From an uncultured Porphyromonadaceae bacterium (GTDB lineage: Bacteria; Bacteroidota; Bacteroidia; Bacteroidales; Muribaculaceae), in assembly GCA_937989585.1 (NCBI GenBank), contig CALKRW010000018.1, positions 1 through 21,072 of the forward strand: a stretch of DNA of 21,072 bases. Direction: 5' to 3'. How positions within the stretch are numbered: position 1 is the first letter of the stretch; each line of letters starts with the position of its first letter. Position numbers and translations under genes: made by a program. Positions 15,082 to 21,072 of the stretch are shown here, in pieces. The notes below the pieces were generated by a model that did not search any database, was not told the DNA's origin, and was given only the letters and a program-made list of their open reading frames with translations.

Positions 15082-16536
15082 ATGTCTTCACCTAAACAGA
15101 TGATGGACTTCAAGCCTGTCAAATCAGTCGATGCCAATGTCAGCAATGAACATCAGCGCAACTGGAGCAATGAACTCTTCGAGCGAAAGGCCAAGAATCC
15201 AGACCACAATTACGACCGCTCCCGAACCGCCTTGAATTTTCAAGTCGGACCCGGAGGCAGGATAACCGCAGTCAACAAATCGCGGCGTATCGGCGACAGA
15301 GTCGAGGAGATAATCAAAGAACATCTCCGACCCGATGCCCGTGTTACCGCCATATCCAACCGTGCTGTCATGGTCGTATTCGGCGGCAACCGTGAGCGGA
15401 TGCGTGAGATGGCTTTCGGCTCTCAGGAGCTGAACGAGTATGAGGAAACCAACGGTCATCTTATCCGGCAACCCGAAATCGAGCGATGGGCAAAGGATGT
15501 GTACGGTTTTGTATGCCGTGAATTCGGAGAAGAAAACGTAGCCTCGTTCATTGTCCATCTTGACGAGACGGGACCACATGCGCATTGTGTTTTCGTGCCG
15601 TTGACCGCCGACGGACGCCTCTGCTCAAAGGAAGTGCTTGGAGGTAAGAACAAGATTGAGGCGCGGCAGCACATGAGAGACCTGCACACCCGGCTTGCCG
15701 AAGTGAACCGCAAATACGGGTTCGACCGTGGCGATGACATCCACGAGACCGGCGCACGGCATCGCTCGACTGCTGAATACAACCGCGACCTTCACCGTGA
15801 GAACGCCAGGCTCGAAACTCTTATAAGCGACAAGTCCGGGCTGTTGGGCCAACTCGAAGACCAAATCAAGAAGGCTGAAACGCGCGTCAAAGGACTTACG
15901 ACCATGATTGCGAATCTCGAAAGACAAGAGGCAGAGCTGAATGACGAGATCGCTCAGTTGAAGTCAGACATAGAGAATGGTGCCGGTGATGTTTCCGAAT
16001 TGCGTTGTCGCATCGCGTCCTTTGAAGCCCGACTTGAATCTACCGGACAGAAACTCGCCGACAAACGCGATAAACTCAAGCTCGCCGACCGACAACTTGC
16101 CGGGCTTCAGGATAAACTTGATGCCCTCAGTGAGAAATGCGATAATGCTCAAAAGAATTTCCACGAATTCACTGAAAAGAATCAGGAGCAGGTTCGTATG
16201 AGGCTGACCGATGCCGTCTTTGCCAGAATGATTGTCGATGTCCGTTCACTGCTGGACACTATGCCTCCGGAACAGAAAGCCTATATTGACGGCGACTTTC
16301 TCACAGCAATCGCCGAACAGCCAAATGAGATTCTTAAGTGTGCGATGTATCTGTTTCTCGGCTATCTCGACGGCGCAACCCAATTCGCCCAGTCATGCGG
16401 CGGTGGAGGCGGTGACACATCGCTCCCTTGGGGTCGCAAGGAAGATGAGGACGATCGACGCTTCGCCTACCGCTGCATGATGCAGGCCCACAAGATGCTG
16501 AAACCGTCTCAGCAAAAGCACGGTATCCGTCGCTAA
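15082..16536 (+). CDS. MOBV (Mob/Pre) family relaxase
   Basis: A 484-residue mobilization relaxase. H24 (SNEHQRN) is at the place of the catalytic histidine of pMV158 MobM. NYDRSRTALNFQV (43-55) matches the conserved NxxxSRxxLN motif. HLDETGPHAH (159-168) is the metal-binding motif HxDExxPHxH. KNKIEARQHMRDLHTRLAEV and KYGFDRG complete the catalytic domain, about residues 1-225. Residues 235-355 are a long charged coiled coil, probably for dimerization or membrane contact. The end is specific to this element type. It would nick oriT and lead the transferred strand into a helper's secretion channel. No MobC-like accessory gene is seen before it. The start is ATG 15082. Confidence 0.92.
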   Translation: MSSPKQMMDFKPVKSVDANVSNEHQRNWSNELFERKAKNPDHNYDRSRTALNFQVGPGGRITAVNKSRRIGDRVEEIIKEHLRPDARVTAISNRAVMVVFGGNRERMREMAFGSQELNEYEETNGHLIRQPEIERWAKDVYGFVCREFGEENVASFIVHLDETGPHAHCVFVPLTADGRLCSKEVLGGKNKIEARQHMRDLHTRLAEVNRKYGFDRGDDIHETGARHRSTAEYNRDLHRENARLETLISDKSGLLGQLEDQIKKAETRVKGLTTMIANLERQEAELNDEIAQLKSDIENGAGDVSELRCRIASFEARLESTGQKLADKRDKLKLADRQLAGLQDKLDALSEKCDNAQKNFHEFTEKNQEQVRMRLTDAVFARMIVDVRSLLDTMPPEQKAYIDGDFLTAIAEQPNEILKCAMYLFLGYLDGATQFAQSCGGGGGDTSLPWGRKEDEDDRRFAYRCMMQAHKMLKPSQQKHGIRR

Positions 16537-16572
16537 TGTTAAAAATATTTCATCGCATACAGCTTAAATCAC

Positions 16573-16593
16573 GCAAAATTTAGCTAATTTTGC
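16573..16593. promoter_or_regulatory. 21-bp dyad overlapping the cargo promoter; TAATTTTG box at 16585-16592
   Basis: GCAAAATT (16573-16580) and AATTTTGC (16586-16593) are perfect inverted arms around TAGCT. The right arm overlaps the -7 box TAATTTTG (16585-16592), 34 nt before the lipoprotein gene. No clear -33 box is present. It looks like an operator placed on the promoter of the cargo operon; alternatively the symmetry comes from chance AT-rich sequence. Confidence 0.5.
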
Positions 16594-16626
16594 AATCGAA
16601 AACAATAATCTTCGACCCATTATTTT

Positions 16627-17094
16627 ATGCGTACTCGATTCTCCATATTTTCGCTCGTACTGTTGTTGTCAGTATTTCCGATGATGATTTCTTCTTGTTC
16701 GTCATCGGCTAAATTGGTCGTTTCAAATGGAGCTAACATATCTAAATACAAGTATGTGAGTTTCGGCAAAGAACAAACCGGAGATAGGGAATTGGATGAT
16801 GTTATGCTATTAGTCCAAAATGAAATTGCAAATACTAAATTGCAACCAATATCCTTAGCGTATGCTCCTGATGATTATTTAGGCTATACCCTTACACCTC
16901 ATATAAATGTTAAGTCAGAAAAGTGGGATGGTGGACATACCTACATTACCATAACTTTTTATGACCTTTACACAGACCAAAGCGTTGCCGTTGTTAAAAG
17001 TAGTGGTATTGGATTGTCAATATCACAAGACCAAAAATTAGCTTTGGGGGCTATTCGGAAAAAACTACAAACTATTTTCGGCAAAAAAGAATAG
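16627..17094 (+). CDS. Small lipoprotein, first gene of the cargo cluster
   Basis: A 155-residue lipoprotein. The N-terminus MRTRFSIFSLVLLLSVFPMM leads into lipobox ISSC with C24 as the lipidated residue, then SSSAKL. The mature part (about 130 residues) alternates strands and helices: KYKYVSFGKEQ, then a helix around DDVMLLVQNEIANTKL, then YTLTPHINVKSEKW and YITITFYDLYTDQSV, then a C-terminal helix. This resembles DUF4136-like lipoproteins, but I cannot name a family with certainty. The GC content is clearly lower than in the element backbone. Only one base separates its stop from the next start, so the two are co-transcribed and probably coupled. A cell-envelope sensor or anchoring role is possible but unproven. 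Confidence 0.75.
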   Translation: MRTRFSIFSLVLLLSVFPMMISSCSSSAKLVVSNGANISKYKYVSFGKEQTGDRELDDVMLLVQNEIANTKLQPISLAYAPDDYLGYTLTPHINVKSEKWDGGHTYITITFYDLYTDQSVAVVKSSGIGLSISQDQKLALGAIRKKLQTIFGKKE

Positions 17095-17095
17095 T

Positions 17096-18214
17096 ATGGC
17101 AAAAATCCTCTCTCAAAATTATAGCTACGCTAATAATTCAAGCGGTGATCTTATAAATGTTTCAACTGCTCAACGTAACGAAAAATATTTTTGCCCTATA
17201 TGTGGAGAAATAATGAATCCGCATATGGGCAAAGTGCGTAGATGGCATTTCGTTCATAAAAATGCGGGGAACTGTTCTTATGAATCATATCTTCATAAGT
17301 TAGCGAAAATTAAGATAAGAGAAGCATTTCTTTCTTCCGAGTATTTCCTGCTTTCCTACAATGCTAAAGCAATTTGCTCTGTAGAATGTCCGTTCATTGG
17401 TTTTCCCAAGTGTGAAGGTGAAAAACCTGTTGTATTCGATTTGCGTAGATATTATGATACCTGCGAGATAGAAGCTACCTACCACCAATACAGAGCAGAC
17501 TTGCTGTTAACATCATCTACAAATCCAAAGACACCTCCTGTGCTAATTGAAATTATGGTTACTCATAAATGTACAGAGGACAAAATCAAGGATGGTGTTC
17601 GTATTATTGAAATACCAATTCAATCAGAAGAACAAATTGACAATATAGTCAGCAACTGTAAGTTAATGGCTGTAAGGGATAAGCATTACAATTATAGCTA
17701 TTCTAACGACAGAAATATCATTTTATATAATTTTAATAAAGTAGAATCATTTGACCCAATCGGCAGCTTCGATGAGTATGAAGACTGCTTTAGTAGAAAA
17801 AACACTATAGTATTTTGGTTAAATAGCCAAGGTCAATTCCGTTCATTTGATTGCCATTGCTATGAAGTAAGTAAGAAGTTGCCATCTAATGTCCATTATT
17901 ACATAACCGAGATAGCGACTCCATTCAAAGAGATTTTTCAAGAATTTTCTAAACGAGGAGTAAAAATTCGCAATTGTTTCTTATGCAAATTCAGCAAGCA
18001 GGACTCATGGGGTGAAAGGCTATGTGTTTTGTACAAGAAACATAACTTGCCTCGCAAACCTTCTCCATATTGTGCTTTATCTTGTCCCCATTACAGAGAA
18101 GATTTTGGGGGCTTACAAAACATGGTTCCAATTGCACAATCTCTGTCATCAGAAGAGATGAACTGTATGCAAAGCCATAAGTTCTATTATCACATTTGTA
18201 AAGATATTCTTTGA
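17096..18214 (+). CDS. CoiA-like protein: zinc finger plus restriction-endonuclease-like core
   Basis: A 372-residue protein. The N-terminal zinc finger is C33-P-I-C36, then WHFVHKNAGNC with H51 and C60, followed by ESYLHKLAKIKI (63-74). This order is that of the CoiA-like family of competence and defence-linked proteins. The core has YRADLLL with D135 and, after a strand, VLIEIMVTHK with E152 and H157/K158, which fits a PD-(D/E)xK-type nuclease with a non-standard last residue. A second cysteine cluster is near the C-terminus: C294, C297, C310, C326, C330 (CPHYR). Nuclease activity is inferred, not shown. The low GC and one-base spacing to the lipoprotein mark it as transferred cargo of one operon. 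Confidence 0.75.
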   Translation: MAKILSQNYSYANNSSGDLINVSTAQRNEKYFCPICGEIMNPHMGKVRRWHFVHKNAGNCSYESYLHKLAKIKIREAFLSSEYFLLSYNAKAICSVECPFIGFPKCEGEKPVVFDLRRYYDTCEIEATYHQYRADLLLTSSTNPKTPPVLIEIMVTHKCTEDKIKDGVRIIEIPIQSEEQIDNIVSNCKLMAVRDKHYNYSYSNDRNIILYNFNKVESFDPIGSFDEYEDCFSRKNTIVFWLNSQGQFRSFDCHCYEVSKKLPSNVHYYITEIATPFKEIFQEFSKRGVKIRNCFLCKFSKQDSWGERLCVLYKKHNLPRKPSPYCALSCPHYREDFGGLQNMVPIAQSLSSEEMNCMQSHKFYYHICKDIL

Positions 18215-18216
18215 AT

Positions 18217-18981
18217 ATGAAATATACACCTATCCGTTCCAAAAAAGAATTTGATGAGTTATGTTATCAAATTGAACATCTGGATTTTGTTGGTAATCCA
18301 GTTGCATCTGACTTTCTAAAAATAGAAGGTCGTAGGATTTATGGCGTTCTTCATGATGCACATGGATTTGACAAGGGTTCGTTTATCATTTTTGGTCAAA
18401 CAATACAACCTGACAAAATTAAAGCAGCTCCATCAAATACAATATTTGATAAATTAAAACTATATGGCTCAAGTTGCCAATATAAAGGTTTATTGAACAC
18501 AAAAGGTGATATACTAATTGAAAACAATTATAATGAGTTGACATTATGCAACGGCAATCGTCTCATAGCTTGTAGGAAAGACTATTGCACTCTCTTTCAT
18601 CTTGACGGAACCGAAATTAAAGGCACCAGATATGAGAGAATATTTGAAGCGGGAGAAAACACCTATGGATTTAAACATAATGGCCTCATCGGATTTTTGA
18701 ATCAAAACGGAGAAGTTGTTATAAACCCTGAGTATCAAGATAAAAAAGGATATAATCTGTTTGTCAATGGATATGCCACTGTGCTCAAAGACTTTAAAAA
18801 TAGTGAATATCGATTTAAAATAGATCATTATGGTTTAATAGTCGAATCGGAATGTATTGAATATTACAATGAAGTTCAATCAGAGCATAATCTTGGTACT
18901 GGTTACTATCCTTACGGGAATTTACCAGATGCATTGGATGCTTATGATGGAGACGAAGGCAACAGATGGAATACTGATTGA
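18217..18981 (+). CDS. WG-repeat-like protein, third gene of the cargo cluster
   Basis: A 254-residue protein starting at ATG 18217, two nt after the previous stop (18212-18214). A TTG at 18211 is in frame but less likely. Residues from about 80 to 215 carry short beta repeats of the WG/KWG type: YKGLLNTKGDILIENNYNEL, then DYCTLFHLDGTEIKGTRYER, then YGFKHNGLIGFLNQNGEVVI with NPEYQD. The first 80 residues (KKEFDELCYQIEHLDF, then GVLHDAHGFDKGSFIIFGQT) are a separate domain I do not recognise. The tail is acidic (DALDAYDGDEGNRWNTD). There is no signal peptide, so it is probably cytosolic. WG-repeat proteins are often binding modules; here one might sense or recruit something for the CoiA-like protein. 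Confidence 0.7.
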   Translation: MKYTPIRSKKEFDELCYQIEHLDFVGNPVASDFLKIEGRRIYGVLHDAHGFDKGSFIIFGQTIQPDKIKAAPSNTIFDKLKLYGSSCQYKGLLNTKGDILIENNYNELTLCNGNRLIACRKDYCTLFHLDGTEIKGTRYERIFEAGENTYGFKHNGLIGFLNQNGEVVINPEYQDKKGYNLFVNGYATVLKDFKNSEYRFKIDHYGLIVESECIEYYNEVQSEHNLGTGYYPYGNLPDALDAYDGDEGNRWNTD

Positions 18982-19094
18982 TAAACCTCCGTAAATTACG
19001 AATCTATCCGAAATGCGAACACTATAAACTGCACTAACACTTGCATTGGTAAATTACTCTATTAAGTTTTGAATTTAGATTGTGGATTATTAAA

Positions 19095-19997
19095 ATGAAA
19101 CATCTTTATATTATTGGAAATGGATTTGACCTTTTTACAGGGCTCCATACAAGCTATTCGGATTTTAAGCATTGGCTTGAACACAAATATATTTTTGTTT
19201 ATGAAAATATGAAAGCAGCTTATAATATGGATGGTAAATGGTGGAATGATTTTGAAGTAAATCTCGGAGAACTTGACATCCATCAATTTGTTCGCAATTT
19301 TACACATCCAGAGAAATCTGCGGAAGAAGTCATTAAACAAATTGAAGAACGAAAAAATAATCTAAATTCCACAAGTTTACTCCCTGACCTACATGTAGAA
19401 TCTAAATGCGCAAATCGGCTTCGAGGTTTGCTTGATATTTTACAATACTGTTTTGAGCGGTGGGTTGCTGATTGTCAGAGCATGATTACCGACCCTCAAT
19501 ATACCTATATTGAGAAGAATGATTCCTACTTTATCAATTTCAATTATACTGATACTGTTGAATGGCTTTATCAGATCCCGGATGATAGGGTATTACATAT
19601 TCATGGCAGAGCATCTAAACATGATAAGTTGATATTTGGCCACAACAAGTATCTTCATGGAGGAATGTATGATGGAGTTGATGTCGATCAAACCTGTTTG
19701 GAACTTTCCCGATATCAAAAGAATCCGTATGAGCATATATTTAAGCATAAAGGATTGCCTGATATACTTTCAGATGTAGAATTTATTCATGTTTATGGGC
19801 TATCGCTTTCTCCTGTCGATGAAAACTACCTAGATTGGATAGAGGAAAATACACCTGAAGATTGTAAATGGGAGTTCAGTTGGTTCTCTGAACAAGATAA
19901 ACAAAGAATCGAAAAATTTGTACTTAATCATTGGAGGATTAAAGACCGTTATCAATTAATACAGCTACAGCCAATCAATAAAGATGAAATAAATTAA
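19095..19997 (+). CDS. AbiH-family phage abortive-infection protein
   Basis: A 300-residue protein starting at ATG 19095; the in-frame TTG at 19080 is less likely. It has the AbiH motif series: IIGNGFDLFTGLHTSYSDF (N9, G10, D12), FNYTDT at 149-154, HIHG at 168-171, IFGHN, and VYGLSLSPVDENYLDWI from 234 with S237, S239 and D242. AbiH of lactococcal plasmids causes abortive infection by some phages; the fold is related to SIR2-like nucleotide-binding proteins by motif pattern (inference). It follows the WG-repeat gene after 113 nt with no clear terminator, so it may share the transcript or have a weak promoter of its own. It is the last gene before the right end of the element. Low GC suggests recent transfer. 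Confidence 0.85.
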   Translation: MKHLYIIGNGFDLFTGLHTSYSDFKHWLEHKYIFVYENMKAAYNMDGKWWNDFEVNLGELDIHQFVRNFTHPEKSAEEVIKQIEERKNNLNSTSLLPDLHVESKCANRLRGLLDILQYCFERWVADCQSMITDPQYTYIEKNDSYFINFNYTDTVEWLYQIPDDRVLHIHGRASKHDKLIFGHNKYLHGGMYDGVDVDQTCLELSRYQKNPYEHIFKHKGLPDILSDVEFIHVYGLSLSPVDENYLDWIEENTPEDCKWEFSWFSEQDKQRIEKFVLNHWRIKDRYQLIQLQPINKDEIN

Positions 19998-20011
19998 GAC
20001 CCTCAATAGCA

Positions 20012-20050
20012 TTTTATCGCCTTTTATAGCAAAGTTTGCTTGTCCAATTT
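20012..20050 (+). repeat. Right-end copy of the integrase-side repeats
   Basis: The tandem decamer TTTTATCGCC-TTTTATAGCA (20012-20031) nearly equals 10371-10390. AAGTTTGCTTGTCCAATTT (20032-20050) is a degenerate match (12 of 19) to the 41-bp-spaced repeat. It sits 42 nt before the right att copy, so the element has matching arm-type sequence at both ends. Confidence 0.6.
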
Positions 20051-20091
20051 CTGTGAGGTCAAGCTAACTGTTTGATATACAATTCACTCGA

Positions 20092-20117
20092 TCTTCTTCA
20101 ACGAGGATGAGTATTGA
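20092..20117 (+). repeat. Second copy of the 26-bp attachment repeat (junction between two tandem IMEs)
   Basis: It matches 10275-10300 at 25 of 26 positions and still reads FFNEDEY-stop. It is the right end of IME 1 and the left end of IME 2. The 328-nt gene-free stretch 19998-20325 holds this site, the flanking repeats and the promoter of the next integrase. Confidence 0.85.
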
Positions 20118-20147
20118 GACTTAAATTTACACGCAACATACTGATTA

Positions 20148-20192
20148 CCAGCCATATAAGCAATTAGAATTTGTTTGTATGGCTGGTGTTTT
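20148..20192 (+). terminator. Element-borne hairpin just inside the IME 2 left end
   Basis: Arms CCAGCCAT (20148-20155) and ATGGCTGG (20179-20186), with an inner AAGCAA/TTGTTT pairing, then TGTTTT. It is the counterpart of 10332-10375, with a different arm sequence but the same architecture. Confidence 0.6.
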
Positions 20193-20262
20193 ATGGTCTT
20201 AAATAGCCGAATTTGTTTGTGTAAAATACAACATTTGCCCCGATTTTTCCGTTTTTATTTGT
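20167..20262 (+). repeat. Three direct repeats at 42-bp spacing (candidate integrase arm sites, IME 2)
   Basis: GAATTTGTTTGT starts at 20167 and 20209, and a weaker copy (GTTTTTATTTGT, 9 of 12) at 20251. The steps are 42 bp. This mirrors the 41-bp repeats of IME 1. Confidence 0.55.
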
Positions 20263-20273
20263 ATATAATTCAC

Positions 20274-20281
20274 TACCTTTG
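20274..20281 (+). promoter_or_regulatory. -7 promoter box of the IME 2 integrase
   Basis: TACCTTTG followed by CAG, 44 nt before the integrase ATG. As in IME 1, the nearest TTTG is only 12 nt upstream, inside the third repeat. Confidence 0.6.
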
Positions 20282-20325
20282 CAGACATGTGGGAATATCG
20301 TAAAAATACAAACAAATAACGGCCT

Positions 20326-21018
20326 ATGGGAAGGACAAAGAGATTATACCCATTAGGGAAATACCGTCTCAGGACACCAAAAAATCCGGATAAGAACAAG
20401 GCTTATCCGGTGGACATAGAATATACTTGGAACCGTAAGGTGATCCGACGCACTACCAATATCTTCGTGAAGATTGCAGACTGGAACCAGAATCTTCACG
20501 CCGGGCGCGGTGGTGTCCGCCCATCCTACGGTTCGGAGTCCAAGCGCATCAACAGTGTATTACTTGCCAGAGTAGAAAGGACAGATTCTTTACTTGCCGA
20601 ATTTGCCCAAAACAATCCGCACCAAATAACGGAAGAAGTCATAGATGGCTTCCTTCTTGAAAAGCCTGTTGCCGTAAGGAAAGATAACGGTAAGGAGTTT
20701 GTTGAGTTCGTTACTGACAGGCTGGATTCCGAATATTCCCGAAACCGTATCGGCCGTAGTCGCTATGAAAACGGGAAAAGCGGCATGAATATGTTTAAGG
20801 AGTTCCTGCGTTCAAAAGAACGTGGAACATATAAATCCGATGGAATCTATCTTGGAGAGATTTCTATTGAGCTGCTTGAAGAATATATAGAATGGCGTCG
20901 TGAAATAAAACAGAATAGCGATCACACCATCAACCATGCTCTGACCCCTATTCTCAAAGCTTGTGCTTATGCCGCAGAACTACATATAATAGATGCGGCA
21001 TTAAATGCGAGAATACAA
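20326..21018 (+). pseudogene. Tyrosine recombinase of IME 2, truncated by an insertion
   Basis: The first 231 residues of an integrase closely related to the one at 10499. They align along their length with a single one-residue gap, and most residues are identical by eye. Shared blocks include TWNR, GRGGVRxSYGSES, SRNRIGRSRY and INHALTPIxKACAYAA. It covers the arm-binding and core-binding domains. Similarity stops after ALNARIQ at 21018; the frame then reads WKNRSRLGQCAGADWDTF, unrelated to IME 1, up to the window end. All catalytic residues would lie downstream, so this copy is probably inactive unless the insertion is lost. Confidence 0.8.
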
Positions 21019-21072
21019 TGGAAAAACCGGAGCAGACTGGGACAGTGCGCCGGAGCAGACTGGGACACTTTT
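21019..21072. mobile_element. Probable end of an insertion sequence with two 18-bp terminal direct repeats
   Basis: The sequence begins TGGAAAAA at the exact point where integrase similarity ends. CCGGAGCAGACTGGGACA occurs at 21027-21044 and again at 21050-21067, a 23-bp period. A TG terminus plus repeated terminal blocks is the pattern of IS21-family ends. No transposase is in the window, so the family call is tentative. Confidence 0.55.

Larger units (their letters stand above)
10275..20117 (+). mobile_element. Integrative mobilizable element (IME 1) in the 3' end of the DUF2795 gene
   Basis: It is bounded by 26-bp direct repeats at 10275-10300 and 20092-20117. In order it carries a tyrosine integrase, a RhuM/PLD-like protein, an HTH excisionase-like protein, a primase/helicase (frameshifted), an oriT-like site, a MOBV relaxase, and low-GC cargo (lipoprotein, CoiA-like, WG-repeat-like, AbiH). 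No type IV secretion genes are present, so it would need a helper conjugative element to transfer. The length is about 9.8 kb. Integrase-proximal repeats and similar sequence near the right end support the two boundaries. Confidence 0.88.
20092..21072 (+). mobile_element. Left part of a second, related IME (IME 2) in tandem
   Basis: It repeats the IME 1 left-end layout: att copy, hairpin, evenly spaced TTTGTTTGT repeats, -7 box, and an integrase beginning MGRTKRLYPLGKYRL. DNA identity to IME 1 is moderate outside the att core, so it is a relative and not a duplicate. It runs out of the window and is interrupted at 21019. Confidence 0.82.

Noticed and set aside
1..21072. CRISPR arrays, tRNA or rRNA genes
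   Set aside because: No regular repeat-spacer series, cloverleaf or rRNA-like sequence was recognised by eye. The only regular spacing is the 41/42-bp integrase-side repeats, which have three copies and lie at att sites.

Overview
The window looks like a chromosomal piece of a Bacteroidales bacterium, probably of the Muribaculaceae type (inferred, not tested). Promoters match the Bacteroidetes form, TAnnTTTG with a TTG/TTTG box about 20 nt upstream. Genes lack Shine-Dalgarno sequences. The gene set is also typical: a BspA-like leucine-rich-repeat protein, a GH43 glycosidase, a Bacteroidetes-style transketolase and malate dehydrogenase, and a small acidic DUF2795 protein.

Region 1 (1-10300) is GC-rich core chromosome. 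It holds a secreted LRR protein with its own terminator, then an exported GH43 glycosidase, a GltD-like flavoprotein, 2-keto-3-deoxygluconate kinase (kdgK), KDPG/KHG aldolase (eda) and transketolase (tkt), all on the plus strand. A convergent malate dehydrogenase (mdh) follows, then, divergent from it, the DUF2795 gene. The sugar genes fit together: GH43 releases plant-derived sugars, KdgK and Eda split ketodeoxygluconate into pyruvate and glyceraldehyde-3-phosphate, and transketolase handles pentoses.

Region 2 (about 10275-20117) is an integrative mobilizable element (IME) inserted at the 3' end of the DUF2795 gene. A 26-bp direct repeat (25/26 identical) bounds it. The backbone has a tyrosine integrase, a RhuM/PLD-like fusion, a small excisionase-like HTH protein, an SF3-type primase/helicase that appears broken by a one-base deletion, an oriT-like nested inverted repeat, and a MOBV relaxase. 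Cargo of visibly lower GC follows: a tight three-gene cluster (lipoprotein, CoiA-like zinc-finger/nuclease-like protein, WG-repeat-like protein) and an AbiH-family protein. This cargo is the best candidate for an undescribed, probably defensive, system.

Region 3 (20092-21072) is the start of a second, related IME in tandem, with the same att, hairpin, spaced repeats and integrase layout. Its integrase similarity ends abruptly at 21018, where a sequence with two direct repeats begins. This is probably the end of an insertion sequence, and the window stops inside it.
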